DNA of 64,000 nt from Caldilineaceae bacterium (GCA_022827195.1 JAJDTL010000020.1:186001-250000); one strand, 5' to 3'. Positions 17,854 through 27,432 are shown, counted from the first letter of the stretch. Notes: generated by a model not told the origin, from the letters alone. Program-made: numbers and translations.

Positions 17854-18743
17854 TACTCGGCCTCCGCATCGAGCGGGCGCAGACCGCCCAGAAGGCCCTG
17901 CGGCCGCACGACCAGGATGAGGACAAGGAGGACGAAGCTGGTGGCGACACCGAGGTTGGTGCCGATGCCGCGCACATAAGTGGCGACAAAGATTTCGGCA
18001 ATGCCGAGGATGATTCCGCCCATGAGCGCACCTGGAATGCGCCCCAGGCCGCCGAGCGCGGTGATGGTGACAGCCTTGAGCGTAAAGGGAGGCCCCATGA
18101 AGGGAAAGATCGCCTGCGTCGGGCTGAGCATCGCGCCGGCCGCGGCCGTCAGAGCGATGCAGATGCCTGCGGTGATGGCGTAAACGCGGTTGATGTCGAC
18201 GCCAACGATGCGGGCTGCGTTCTTGTTCTGCGCCGCGGCGCGGATCGACTTGCCCAGGCGGCTGCGCTGCAGAAAGAGGTGCAGGCAGAGCATGATGAGC
18301 AGCGCGGCAGCAAAGATGATCGTCTTGACGATGGGAAAGGTGATCCCGACAAGCTCGACGGAGCCGTTGTAGCTGACGGCGATGTTACGCGGGTCCGAAG
18401 AGAACAGGATTTTGAAGAGGTTGGCCAGTGCGATGGAGACGCCGAAAGTGACGAGCAGGGTCATCAGGTGGGGACGCTCGACGATTCGGTTGATCAACAC
18501 GATCTGCAAGAGATAGCCGGCCAGGAACATCAGCGGCAGGATCAGGGCCAGCGACGCGAAGGGGTCCAACCCGAAGAGGCGGAACATCCCCCAGGCGAGG
18601 TAGGCCCCGATCATGAGGAACTCGCCGTGGGCCAGGTTGATCACGCCCATTACGCCCCAGATCACCGAGAAGCCGAGCACCATTACGGCGTAGAAACCGC
18701 CGAGCAATAGCCCGCTGACGAGCGCCTGCAGAAGCTGGTCCAT
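17853..18743 (-). CDS. livH: Branched-chain amino acid ABC transporter permease LivH
   Basis: A 296-residue membrane protein with about eight helices. LivH landmarks: LLLGGFYAVMVLGFSVIWGVMGVINLAHGEF at the N terminus in pieces (GVINLAHGEFLM is the key motif), the cytoplasmic loop LGKSIRAAAQNKNAARIVGVD, and ALGGLGRIPGALMGGIILG near the C terminus. It forms the channel with LivM. A tandem heptamer array lies 8-42 bp upstream of the ATG (18751-18785) in the 160-bp gap to livK. The gap leaves room for a partial terminator or processing site, a common way to keep the binding protein more abundant than the permeases. Confidence 0.94.
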   Translation of the reverse strand: MDQLLQALVSGLLLGGFYAVMVLGFSVIWGVMGVINLAHGEFLMIGAYLAWGMFRLFGLDPFASLALILPLMFLAGYLLQIVLINRIVERPHLMTLLVTFGVSIALANLFKILFSSDPRNIAVSYNGSVELVGITFPIVKTIIFAAALLIMLCLHLFLQRSRLGKSIRAAAQNKNAARIVGVDINRVYAITAGICIALTAAAGAMLSPTQAIFPFMGPPFTLKAVTITALGGLGRIPGALMGGIILGIAEIFVATYVRGIGTNLGVATSFVLLVLILVVRPQGLLGGLRPLDAEAE

Positions 18744-18750
18744 GCTTGAG

Positions 18751-18785
18751 AGTCTTCAGTTTCCAGTCTTTCGTTGTCAGTAACA
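18751..18785. repeat. Heptanucleotide tandem array, five units
   Basis: Five consecutive 7-bp units on the plus strand (AGTCTTC, AGTTTCC, AGTCTTT, CGTTGTC, AGTAACA) between livK and livH, ending 8 bp before the livH start codon. It is part of a family of AGTKNNN arrays in this window. Confidence 0.75.
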
Positions 18786-18903
18786 CCGCAGGCCTAAGCC
18801 GTGGGCGATCCCTTGAGAATATTGCTTCAACTGCATCTGCGGAGGACTGCAGGAGCATGCGGCTGCGACTGCACATTGAGATATGGGACACAGAGCCGGA
18901 GTC

Positions 18904-20163
18904 TTACCGATCTTTCCAGGTTGGGGCCGGGTAGTTCAATTCGGCGACCGCGGCGTTGGTCGGCGCGACGACCAGTATTTCACCGTTCTGGATCTGAATC
19001 GCGCCCATCGGTTTGGCGGCGTTGCGGCCTTTTTCATCGAAGCTGATGGGGCCATAGAAGGTGACCACGTCAAGGTTGCGCAGGCTCGCGCGCACGGCAT
19101 CGGTGTCGATGGCGCCGGCCTGCTCGATGGCGATGTGCAGCGCGAGCGCGGTGGCGGTCGATTCCGCGGCCTGGTAGGTGGGCGGCTCGCCCCACAGGTT
19201 CTCGTAGCGGGCAGCGTACTCGGCCGCGGTGCCGAAGTACTCGTCGGCGTAGCTCATCGACGCCTCCCACTGGGTGGGGCCGATGACGTACTCGGAGTCG
19301 GCGCCGACCTCTTCGATCAGTTTCGGGTTGCTCGGGCCGACGGTGATAACCATCGCCTTGGGGTTGAAGTCCAGCTCCTTGGCCGCGCGGATAAAGAGGA
19401 CGGCGTCGTTGAAGTGTCCGCCGCCGATGAAAATATCCGGCTCCAGTTCCTTGAATTTGGCCATGATTCCGCTGACGTCGGCCACGTTGACGGGGTAGGT
19501 TTCGACGCCGAGCACTTCGAGACCGTACTCCTCGGCCCAGCGCTGCGCGCCATCGGCTACGCTGGTGGGGAAGGCGGTGTCCTCGTAGGCGATGACAACC
19601 GTTTCGGCGCCTTGGTCAGCGAGCAGTTGTAAGGCCGACCGCGTATAGTTCACGGCCGGCGTCAGGACCGCGAACAGATTCTGGAATCCCCGTTCAAAGA
19701 GGGGCTCGGCCGCGCCGTTGCCCTCGATCATGATCTTGTTGTACTTTTCGGCAATCGCGCTGGCGCTCTGTGTCAGGAATGAGCTGTATGGCCCCAGCAG
19801 GAAGTCGACCCGGTCCTCGTTGATCAGCTTTTCGACCAGGCGGGCGGCCGTGTCGGGGTCGCCCTCGTCGTCGTACATGATCAACTCGACCTTGTACCGT
19901 TCGTCTCCGACCTTGATGCCGCCGTATTCGTTGTTGACCCAGTCCAGCCAGACGCCGTAGCCCTGGCGCGTGTCTTTTCCTTCGCGCGAGAATTTGCCGG
20001 TCTCGCTGACTGCGGCGCCGAGATAGATGATCTTTTCCGCGTCCGCGCCTGTGGCGGCGGATTGCGGCTCATCCACCGGCGCGGGCGGCGCCAGCGAGCA
20101 GGCAGCCGCGACGATAGCCGCCATCAGCAGTAACGGGAGTATTGACAGTCGTTTTCGCATCAT
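18904..20163 (-). CDS. livK: ABC transporter substrate-binding lipoprotein LivK
   Basis: About 419 residues. A lipoprotein signal is clear: basic start, LPLLLMAAIVAAAC with the lipobox Cys at about residue 22. The mature part is a type I periplasmic-binding fold as in Leu/Ile/Val receptors: IIYLGAAVSETGKFSREGKD, DFLLGPYSSFLTQSASAIAEKY, VVIAYEDTAFPTS and a C-terminal FYGPISFDEKGRN. It is anchored to the membrane, captures ligand and delivers it to LivHM. ATG 20163 follows GGAGGG by about 6 bp; an upstream in-frame start at 20202 lacks this. It is the first gene of the operon and has a near-consensus promoter about 120 bp upstream. Confidence 0.94.
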   Translation of the reverse strand: MMRKRLSILPLLLMAAIVAAACSLAPPAPVDEPQSAATGADAEKIIYLGAAVSETGKFSREGKDTRQGYGVWLDWVNNEYGGIKVGDERYKVELIMYDDEGDPDTAARLVEKLINEDRVDFLLGPYSSFLTQSASAIAEKYNKIMIEGNGAAEPLFERGFQNLFAVLTPAVNYTRSALQLLADQGAETVVIAYEDTAFPTSVADGAQRWAEEYGLEVLGVETYPVNVADVSGIMAKFKELEPDIFIGGGHFNDAVLFIRAAKELDFNPKAMVITVGPSNPKLIEEVGADSEYVIGPTQWEASMSYADEYFGTAAEYAARYENLWGEPPTYQAAESTATALALHIAIEQAGAIDTDAVRASLRNLDVVTFYGPISFDEKGRNAAKPMGAIQIQNGEILVVAPTNAAVAELNYPAPTWKDR

Positions 20164-20280
20164 GCAGGCCCTCCGCAAGTCGCAGATTCCGGAAACGGGC
20201 ATCGTCTGAATTGGCGGGGGAAAACTGAAGATGAAGCCGTTCCCAGAGCCGTCACGCCGGACGGTTATACACTGGAATTG

Positions 20281-20310
20281 ATGATACTCCAGGGTATTTC
20301 ACGCTGTCAA
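20281..20310 (-). promoter_or_regulatory. Strong candidate promoter of the liv operon
   Basis: Read on the minus strand: TTGACA (20310-20305, perfect), an 18-bp spacer, then TATCAT (20286-20281, 5 of 6). It predicts a leader of about 110 bases before livK ATG 20163. Confidence 0.6.
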
Positions 20311-20373
20311 TTTGCACGGTGGCGGGTCGCGCTTCGGACACGGCTGTCGCTTGTGAACGCGTTCCGGTATGGT

Positions 20374-20403
20374 TTGACCCAATGAAAACGGGAATGCTAC
20401 AAT
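20374..20403 (+). promoter_or_regulatory. Strong candidate promoter of the DUF1385 gene
   Basis: TTGACC at 20374-20379 (5 of 6), an 18-bp spacer and TACAAT at 20398-20403 (5 of 6). It drives transcription away from livK and predicts a leader of about 115 bases before GTG 20524. The 360-bp divergent gap (20164-20523) otherwise holds no gene. Confidence 0.6.
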
Positions 20404-20523
20404 CACCGGTGTTTGGAGCACGTCTGTCGGCATTTTCGGGAGGGCCGGCGCAGCCACGTGCGACCACAAAAGGATTCGAGAGCGGCGGTGGCAGCGCTGC
20501 CGCACCATTCGATAGGCGGCGTT

Positions 20524-21507
20524 GTGAGCACACAGTTCTACGGCGGGCAGGCGGTCATTGAAGGCGTGATGATGCGGGGGCGCAAGGCGATGTCGATTGC
20601 CGTGCGCAACGCCCAGGGCACGATCATTGTGCATGAGGAGCCGCTCACAGCCAGGATCTACACGCGCAAATGGGGGCAGTGGCCGTTCGTGCGCGGGCTG
20701 GCCATGTTATGGGATGCGCTCGGCCTGGGCATGCGCGCGCTGATGTGGAGCGCGGACGTGGCGATGCAGGAGGATGACGCTGAAGAGCAGGTCGAGTTTT
20801 CCGGCCCGGTGGCGTGGACGACGATCGCGACAAGCCTTGCTTTTGCCGTGGCCGTCTTTTTCCTGCTCCCCACCTTCGCCAGCCGCTGGTTTGCGGGCTT
20901 TTTCGAGCACAACCCCTATCTTGACGCGGTAGCCGAAGGCGGCATCCGCCTCATTTTGTTCGTGGTCTATCTGTGGGCAATCAGTTTTTTGCCCGACATT
21001 CGCCGCGTCTTCGCCTATCACGGCGCTGAACACAAGACGATCAATGCGTACGAGGCCGGGGATGCGCTGAATGCGGCGAGCGTGCAGAAGCACAGCGTCC
21101 AGCATGTGCGCTGCGGCACCAGTTTTCTGCTCTATGTGCTCGTGATCAGCATTTTGCTCTTTGCGCCGCTGACTTTCGCGGGGATCGAGTACGCCTGGCT
21201 GGCCCTGGTTTTGCGTTTTGTCTCCCGGCTGCTGCTGATCCCGCTGGTCGCGGCCATCTCCTATGAGATTATTCGGTTCAGCGCGAATCATGCCGGCAAC
21301 CCCTTAATGCGCCTGCTGATTGCCCCCGGCCTGCTTCTCCAGCGCATCACCACGCGCGAGCCGGACGACAGCATGGTGGAGTGCGCGATCGCGGCGCTGG
21401 TGCCGGTGCTGGCAGCCGATGGACGCGTGGCGGCTTCCGCCGGGACCGACTCCACAGATCAGACGGGCGAAGAGTCCGCGGGCGCGACCGCGGTGCTGAG
21501 CAATTAA
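20524..21507 (+). CDS. DUF1385 (YqhQ-like) membrane protein
   Basis: About 327 residues. The family signature opens the protein ([23 protein letters not shown]), shown here in two parts: [14 protein letters not shown] then [10 protein letters not shown] second signature, [17 protein letters not shown], lies in the middle, followed by [12 protein letters not shown]. Four or five hydrophobic helices are present. YqhQ homologues are common in Firmicutes and Chloroflexota; their role is not settled, and the His-rich YHGAEH motif suggests metal binding. GTG 20524 is chosen because it begins exactly at the family's N terminus; the frame is open from 20413 without similarity. The last 60 residues after the final helix are low-complexity and poorly conserved. 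Confidence 0.88.
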   Translation: MSTQFYGGQAVIEGVMMRGRKAMSIAVRNAQGTIIVHEEPLTARIYTRKWGQWPFVRGLAMLWDALGLGMRALMWSADVAMQEDDAEEQVEFSGPVAWTTIATSLAFAVAVFFLLPTFASRWFAGFFEHNPYLDAVAEGGIRLILFVVYLWAISFLPDIRRVFAYHGAEHKTINAYEAGDALNAASVQKHSVQHVRCGTSFLLYVLVISILLFAPLTFAGIEYAWLALVLRFVSRLLLIPLVAAISYEIIRFSANHAGNPLMRLLIAPGLLLQRITTREPDDSMVECAIAALVPVLAADGRVAASAGTDSTDQTGEESAGATAVLSN

Positions 21508-21549
21508 CTCTTAGGGGCATCAAAGGCCAGGTTTCGGGGTACGTCCATT

Positions 21550-24500
21550 CTAGGGGCGCTGCTGATTGTAAAGCTCCGCGTCAATGGCATCCGCCAGCAG
21601 AACCTGCTGGCGGGCGGCCGGGTTCAGGCGGCCCAGCTCTGCCATGTAGCGCGCCATACTCCCCAAGTCGTTCAACTCAAGACCGTGCAGGGTGCGCACG
21701 AAGGTGATCTGGAAGGGGTCGCCCGTCAAAAGGCGGGGGATGCGTAAGCTCTGCATCACGCCCTCGGTCAGGTCGCTGTCCGGGTCGCCGGAGACGGCGG
21801 CGAATTCGACCGGCAGGCCGTAGGCGGCCAGGCGGTCGGAGACATCGTAGTTGGCCGCGGGTTTGGCGACGCTCCACATCTCTTCCAGATAGCGTAGCGT
21901 TGCGGCGGAAACTGGTGTGAACGTCCCTTCGGGAGAGAAGGAGGTGAAATCCTCCGACGAGGCGATGTCTCGCCAGAGGAGATGCTCAAGGTTGTAGTCG
22001 CGGGCGAGCGTGCGCACGAATTCCCGGCGTGCGGCGAGGTTCTCATCCTCGTGGAAGGCTCGCCCACCGCCGGCTGCCTGTTCTGGCGTTTCTGTCGGCG
22101 CAGCTGCGACCGCGTCCTGCGCGCTGCGGCGGACGTAGGCGGCCAGGCTCTGCGCGAGGCCCCGCTGAACTTCCCCTCTTTGCGTATTGTCGTGCTGGCC
22201 GGTGAACAGGGCCGCGAGTCGGTCACGGCGCTGAGGCGACGTCCAGATTTCGCGCAGACGCCCTTCCCCATGGCGACCTTCAGCGTCCTGGCGGCTGCGC
22301 ATAAAGGCCTGGCACCGCTCCCACAGCGCTGAATTGAGATGGGGGCGATAGAGATGAGTGCTGGTCACCTCCGCGGGCGGCAGGGGAGGCAACGCCTCGC
22401 TGACCGACCAGTCCTGCAGAAGCTCGCAGGTCTCCTCAAGAACGCGGTCCATCTGTTGCAGCATCTGTTGCAGGCGCTCATGGACGCGTCCCAGCCCGCG
22501 CTGCACACCCTCCTGCAACCGGCCGGTCAACTCGGAACGGGCCAGGTTCACCCGTTCTCGCCGCAGCGCACGAACGCGCCGCAGCCGCGCCCGGAAAGAG
22601 ATCATCGCGCCCAGAAACGCGCCGAGCATCAGTCCAATGAAGGTGGCCGCGTTGGCCTCGCTCTCGATGAAATCGACGATTGCGCCGGCAAACGCCTCGT
22701 CCATCAGTCCCATGAGCGCGACCGCGTTTGCATCGCTCGCTACGATGGCGTCAATGTTGCCTGCCAACCCGGAACCGAACAGATAGAGCAGAGTCAGCAG
22801 CACGATGCCGCTCAACAGGCCGCCCGCCCTCGTCATCGAACCGAAGAGAGAGGGCTGGTCGCCAAGCGTGCGCATATAGCGTGCGCGCCAGTCGCGCAGC
22901 TCGAGCTGGCGTTCGGCGTGGCCGGCTCCGGTCTTCGGGATAACGTCATTTGCGAAGCTGGAGAGCGCATGGCGTTCCAGCCCCAGCTCGTAGAGCCACT
23001 GGTGGAGCTGCCGCCGCGCATGTACGATCCCCGCCGGCTGCGAACCGAGAAGCGTGAGCAACCTCGTGCGCATTCGCACGGCGATGGCCGGCAGAAAGCG
23101 GGCGTCGCTCGCGTTTTGAGGCAGGCCGTTTTCGCGCAGGGCGGCCAATCCCCAGGCGGAGTCCAGCGCGCCGGCGTCGGTGCTTTCTTCAAACTGGGCC
23201 AGAATCTCGTGCAGGTGACTGTCGAAAGAGGCCTGCCAGCGGACCGGGTCCAGTCCGCGCAGCTTGCGTGCGGTCGCGTTCGGCAATATGTAGCTGGGGT
23301 GGACAGAGATCTGCTCAACCGATTGGGGACTGAGCTCATTGAACAGGTGGGGCATCTGCTCGGTAAGCTGTGTCAACACCTGCTGCGACGTTGCGCCCAG
23401 CTCCTGTAGAGGCGTCAACGGCTCCATGTTTGGCGCCGCGGGCGGCGGCGAGATGACAGCCCCGCCCGCTGCCTCGGTGGGCAAAACCATCTCGCGTAAG
23501 AGTCTCTTGCCTTCGTTTTCCTGCGCAGTCTGCAGTAGATAGTCAATCGGCAGATAATCTGCGGCTGCGCCCAGCAGGCTGTACGGCCGCTCGCCGGCAT
23601 TGCGCAGGTCGATGCCGACCTGTTCATCTATGTAAGCGGCCCCGTCGGCGGTGATGAGAGACTGTAGCGCGTTGCTGACGAGAACGGAGAGCTCGTAGCT
23701 GTTGCGGGCCAGTCCTTGATTGCTTTTTTCGCGGTCGACCAGGTAGATGCGGTCAAAGAGCTGATGTCCCAGCCACTCCTCCGGCAGCGAGCCGCGACTA
23801 GTACCGCGCTTGCCCAAATCCTGACGCATGGATGCCGTAAATTTGGCGAGATTGACGGGGCGGAGCCCGGTGAGCGCCTCCAGTTCCGCCATCGCCGCGT
23901 AGCAGGTGGCATCCTCGATGACACGGCTGCTGTCGGTCGCGTAGCTGCCCGCCGCGAATATGCCGACAACCTGAGCGATGTGGCGCTGTCCCAGATAGTT
24001 GAGCTGATGCGCGATCGTCGGCCAGATCAGCGCCGAGGTAAGCGGTTCGAAGAGCGGCGCGATGACGTAAAGGGTCGTCTGCACGAAGGGATCGCCCGGC
24101 ACGTGGGTGTCGGCGCGGATCGGGTCGATGATATTGGATGCGACCAGGTGGGCGATGTGGTCGCCGGCCTGCAGGCCGGCGCGAAAAGCATGGCGCCGCG
24201 TGGGCGGGTCGTGCGCGGTCTGCGCTGCAGGCGGCATGCCGGCGCCGCCGAGCGCATCGCCGCTCTGTTCGTCTTTGCTCGGCCTGCGGAATGGCCAGGG
24301 CAGTCCTCTGCGGGGAGAAGAATCGTTCCCGCGCCTTCCTGCGTTCGCCTGCCACTGCAGAGGGACCAGGGTTTCGCCGACCGCGTCCAGAAACTGGCTG
24401 GCCCGCCGCTGGCTGGCGGCAAGCGGCGCGGCGTGTCCGCCTGCGGCCGTCTTCCTGGAGCGGTCGAGCTTGTGCAGCAAGCGCTCCAGGTAGAAGGGAG

Positions 24501-24741
24501 GCAGCCGGCTGTCGCGCAGGGTGAACAGGCTGAGGTCAAGCTCGCCCTGTTGGTCGAGATGATCGGAGGGGAGGAGGGCTGCAAAACGAGTGATGCGGGT
24601 CAGGTCGGGGCCGTCGATGCCGGTGGCGATGCGTTGTTCCTGGGCAGCCTGCAGGCGCGGCGCCAGGTGGAGCATAGTCTGCAAGCCCCATCCGCCAAAA
24701 CAGAGTATCGCGGCTCGGCTACGCGTTGCGCCGGGAAGCAT
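21550..24741 (-). CDS. Tubulin-like pseudo-GTPase with internal membrane anchor
   Basis: 1063 residues. I read it as a diverged paralogue of the adjacent tubulin-like protein. Shared landmarks in order: an N-terminal loop ILCFGGWGLQTM (tubulin: VVGVGGMGTNAV); TLYVIAPLFEPLTSA at about 224-237, aligned with the tubulin GTP loop; then AHQL, VVGIF, YAAMAELEAL; LFDRIYLVDR with LAR; a helical middle with TSTHLYRPHL; and a C-terminal TGDPFQITFVRTLHGLEL. The GGTGAG loop is replaced by FEPLTS, so GTP binding is probably lost. Two hydrophobic segments (about 638-660 and 695-715) and a coiled coil lie in the middle, absent from the partner. No Shine-Dalgarno is seen: a heptamer array ends 4 bp before the ATG. 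Function unknown; see findings. Confidence 0.85.
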   Translation of the reverse strand: MLPGATRSRAAILCFGGWGLQTMLHLAPRLQAAQEQRIATGIDGPDLTRITRFAALLPSDHLDQQGELDLSLFTLRDSRLPPFYLERLLHKLDRSRKTAAGGHAAPLAASQRRASQFLDAVGETLVPLQWQANAGRRGNDSSPRRGLPWPFRRPSKDEQSGDALGGAGMPPAAQTAHDPPTRRHAFRAGLQAGDHIAHLVASNIIDPIRADTHVPGDPFVQTTLYVIAPLFEPLTSALIWPTIAHQLNYLGQRHIAQVVGIFAAGSYATDSSRVIEDATCYAAMAELEALTGLRPVNLAKFTASMRQDLGKRGTSRGSLPEEWLGHQLFDRIYLVDREKSNQGLARNSYELSVLVSNALQSLITADGAAYIDEQVGIDLRNAGERPYSLLGAAADYLPIDYLLQTAQENEGKRLLREMVLPTEAAGGAVISPPPAAPNMEPLTPLQELGATSQQVLTQLTEQMPHLFNELSPQSVEQISVHPSYILPNATARKLRGLDPVRWQASFDSHLHEILAQFEESTDAGALDSAWGLAALRENGLPQNASDARFLPAIAVRMRTRLLTLLGSQPAGIVHARRQLHQWLYELGLERHALSSFANDVIPKTGAGHAERQLELRDWRARYMRTLGDQPSLFGSMTRAGGLLSGIVLLTLLYLFGSGLAGNIDAIVASDANAVALMGLMDEAFAGAIVDFIESEANAATFIGLMLGAFLGAMISFRARLRRVRALRRERVNLARSELTGRLQEGVQRGLGRVHERLQQMLQQMDRVLEETCELLQDWSVSEALPPLPPAEVTSTHLYRPHLNSALWERCQAFMRSRQDAEGRHGEGRLREIWTSPQRRDRLAALFTGQHDNTQRGEVQRGLAQSLAAYVRRSAQDAVAAAPTETPEQAAGGGRAFHEDENLAARREFVRTLARDYNLEHLLWRDIASSEDFTSFSPEGTFTPVSAATLRYLEEMWSVAKPAANYDVSDRLAAYGLPVEFAAVSGDPDSDLTEGVMQSLRIPRLLTGDPFQITFVRTLHGLELNDLGSMARYMAELGRLNPAARQQVLLADAIDAELYNQQRP

Positions 24742-24745
24742 TGGG

Positions 24746-24780
24746 AGTTTTGAGTTTCCAGTTCTTAGTTTTCAGTTGTC
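24746..24780. repeat. Heptanucleotide tandem array, five units
   Basis: Units AGTTTTG, AGTTTCC, AGTTCTT, AGTTTTC, AGTTGTC (plus strand), without interruption. It fills the space directly upstream of the pseudo-tubulin ATG at 24741, where a ribosome-binding site would be expected. Confidence 0.8.
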
Positions 24781-24845
24781 TGCTCGTTGGGCGCTGAGCG
24801 CATTCACTAGCGAGTCACGACCAAGGAAAAGCGTGTGGCTGGAAC

Positions 24846-27311
24846 TTAAAAGTTGTCCTCGGTGATTTCGGGCAGATCGACCCAGGCGGGGTGGAGATGA
24901 AATTCCTCGCGGGCGGGGAAATCACGCTCGTTTTCATACTGCGCCCGAAATTCGTCAAGGCGGTCGATCAGCGTCACCGGCAGGCCGTGGACGATCCACA
25001 CGGCGTCCATGCGGCCGGTGTCGCCGGTGGGAATCCATTTGATGTCCTCCTGGCCAATCATCGCCATTGCCAGGTTCGGGTCGTCATGGCGGGCGGACGG
25101 CGTGGCCGCCAGGCGAATGTGCTCCAGATTGCCGTCGTGGAAGCTGAAGCGGTCCGAGTCCCAGCGGATGTAGGGATTGAGGCGGTCGAGCCACTGCTGC
25201 ACGCGGTTGTTGGGCAGGGGCCGCGACTGCTGTGTCTCCTCGCCATGCTGTACATCGATGATGTGCCGGATGTCCACGCACTGCAGCACGCGGCCCAGCA
25301 AACTTCGTTCGTTGGCGATTGCGTTGGTGAGATTGGCGAAAAGCTCTTCGGCGGATACGGGCTGGCCGCTGCTTGAAATGCGGTCGATGGCAGGCCCCAG
25401 CAGGGTTTCCCAGTCGCTTGGATAGACGACCTGTGCCGCGTTACGGTAGAAATGCTGCAAGTAGTCGCGCCCGACCGCGCCGGTCTCCAGTTCATAGTAA
25501 GTGTTTGTGCTGGCCGTGCCGTCGGGAATGCGGGGATCGATTCTGTCAGCGGCCCTTCTTGCCGCCTGATTGGCCCGCCCCAGCGCGCTGCCGGCATTGT
25601 CAATCTGCGTTCGGAACAGTTCGCGCATCTGCGTGCTGTGAGAGAAGAGCCGCTCGACCAGGACCCGCTCCAGCCTGTCGCGGCGCTGGTTCAGGCGCGC
25701 GCGGGCCTTGCGCTGGCGCATGTCGCGCGCGCGGTCGCGCGCCTGGCGCGGGTTGAAGGCGGCCAGCAGCAGATCGCCGAAGCTGCCGGCAATCTGGCCG
25801 ATCTGTTCGGCGGCTCCTCCCTGCTGTGCCAGCAGTGTGCGCCAGCCGGCGCGGTCCTCCTCGGTCACCGGATGATTGTTGACAAGGAATAGCCTCTGTT
25901 TGATCAGCGACTCCATCGGCGCCGTCGAGGGGTTGAGCGGCGCCAGCAGGTCGGCCAGCGTAAGTGCGCCGCGCAGCCCTGTCTCCAGCACGGTTTGGCG
26001 AAATGCGGTGTCGACCGCGGTCTTGAAGCCGAGCCATGCGCCGCGCTGCTCTTCGACCTCCTCGACCAGCTCCTCCAGCCGGTCGTTGTCCAGCGAAAGA
26101 TAGCGGGCGCGCATGCGCGACAGCAGCCCCTGCCAGATTGAGAGTATCTTCTGACGGCTCTGGGTTGAGATAGGCTGGCGCGGGTCGTTAAGCTCCGGCC
26201 CGGCGGCCAGCCGCCTCACGCAGTCGGCCAGGAAGGCCTGCTGCCAGAAGTTGACCAGCGTCTCGTCCGGCGCGACGATGGCGGACGCGGCAAAGCTGCT
26301 GTAAACGAGATAGTTGCCTTTCTTCGGGCTGCGCTCGTTCACCACCTCGGCCGCGGCGACGCTGCCCGACATGCGTTCGCGCACGACGTTGACCTCCAAC
26401 CCGAGGATCTCGCTGCTGAGATGGCTGATGGCCGTCAGCTGGATGAGATGCGCGGCCAGGTTCTCGGCGTCGGTCTTGCGCGCGAGGCTGCGGCCGTCGC
26501 GGTTGGTGCGCCCGAGCAGAAAGATGAAGTCGAACGGGGCGTAAGGCGTGTCGGGCAGGGCGCGCTGCTCGCTGGGATAGAGCTCGTGGAACTGCTGCGT
26601 CTCCTGAAAATAGTTAAGCTCCTTCAGGGCGGCGTAGGCGTTGGCCTTGATCCGTCGTCGCTGCAGGTCGCTGTTGATCTCCTCTTCGAGGACGTCCGGC
26701 AGGAAGAAGATGCCGACGACGCGCGCGTTGCTGCGCACGAGTGCGCGCACGCGGTGGGCCACGTCCATGAACATGCCGGCGCCCGTGCCGCCGCAGAGGC
26801 TGCTGACGACGTAGACGAGCTGGTAGTTGCTCATCACCGGAAAGCGGCGGTTCTGCGCCATTTCCAGGTCGCGGATCTTGTCGAGGGCCGCGTACTTCGT
26901 CTCCAGGAGCCGCTTGAAGTTTACGTAGTTGCGGAAGAACGAGAGCCGCCCGATTGGGCGCAGCTGTTTGGCGCCGTTATGGATATAGCCCAAGGGAATC
27001 GAAGGATAGTCCCACCAGCGGGCGATCTCCGGGTGGTTCTCGAGATTGTCCACCAGCCGCGTGGCGTCGAACTTGCCCATGTAGGCTGATTCATCGGCGT
27101 AGAGAGGCTCCTGGTCGAGTCGGTTGATCAGTGGTTCGGTGTCCAGCGCCAGGAGTTGAATCATCGCGGGCAGCGATTCGCCGCCCCAGGCTTTGCGCAG
27201 CCGCCTCTTGACCGCGCGCACGGCATTCGTGCCCATTCCGCCTACGCCGACGACGAGCGTAGGATAGATCGTCGGTTTTTCGCTGATGAACGGGGCCCCG
27301 CTCTGCTCCAT
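24846..27311 (-). CDS. Tubulin_2-family (FtsZ/tubulin-like) GTPase
   Basis: 821 residues. The tubulin/FtsZ nucleotide-binding elements are intact: VVGVGGMGTNAV at residues 20-31 and the signature loop GGTGAGM at 174-180, within VVSSLCGGTGAGMFMD. Conserved flanking segments are NARVVGIFFLPDVLEE, ANAYAALKELNYF and PFDFIFLLGRTN. After the about 350-residue tubulin core there is a long, basic, helical region (RARLNQRRDRLERV) with coiled-coil character and a C-terminal domain containing TGDTGRMDAVWIVHGLPVTL. It is about twice the size of FtsZ and matches the Tubulin_2 family, a tubulin-superfamily branch of unknown role suspected of membrane remodelling. No membrane segment. AAGGA precedes ATG 27311. 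It sits between a surface vWA protein and a membrane-anchored paralogue on one transcript. Confidence 0.92.
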   Translation of the reverse strand: MEQSGAPFISEKPTIYPTLVVGVGGMGTNAVRAVKRRLRKAWGGESLPAMIQLLALDTEPLINRLDQEPLYADESAYMGKFDATRLVDNLENHPEIARWWDYPSIPLGYIHNGAKQLRPIGRLSFFRNYVNFKRLLETKYAALDKIRDLEMAQNRRFPVMSNYQLVYVVSSLCGGTGAGMFMDVAHRVRALVRSNARVVGIFFLPDVLEEEINSDLQRRRIKANAYAALKELNYFQETQQFHELYPSEQRALPDTPYAPFDFIFLLGRTNRDGRSLARKTDAENLAAHLIQLTAISHLSSEILGLEVNVVRERMSGSVAAAEVVNERSPKKGNYLVYSSFAASAIVAPDETLVNFWQQAFLADCVRRLAAGPELNDPRQPISTQSRQKILSIWQGLLSRMRARYLSLDNDRLEELVEEVEEQRGAWLGFKTAVDTAFRQTVLETGLRGALTLADLLAPLNPSTAPMESLIKQRLFLVNNHPVTEEDRAGWRTLLAQQGGAAEQIGQIAGSFGDLLLAAFNPRQARDRARDMRQRKARARLNQRRDRLERVLVERLFSHSTQMRELFRTQIDNAGSALGRANQAARRAADRIDPRIPDGTASTNTYYELETGAVGRDYLQHFYRNAAQVVYPSDWETLLGPAIDRISSSGQPVSAEELFANLTNAIANERSLLGRVLQCVDIRHIIDVQHGEETQQSRPLPNNRVQQWLDRLNPYIRWDSDRFSFHDGNLEHIRLAATPSARHDDPNLAMAMIGQEDIKWIPTGDTGRMDAVWIVHGLPVTLIDRLDEFRAQYENERDFPAREEFHLHPAWVDLPEITEDNF

Positions 27312-27432
27312 AACAGGTTTCCTTCAATCGCACTTCGTGGTTCGCTCTTAAGCTTCTGGTATCTGCGCACTTTCGCAGACCTGAACTGATTGCCGGCAAC
27401 CGGGAGCAGAGAATCAGACGTTGTTTCGTAGT

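Noticed and set aside
22339..23409. 356-codon plus-strand frame inside the pseudo-tubulin gene
   Set aside because: Opposite to a protein with consistent homology over its whole length; no motif of its own.
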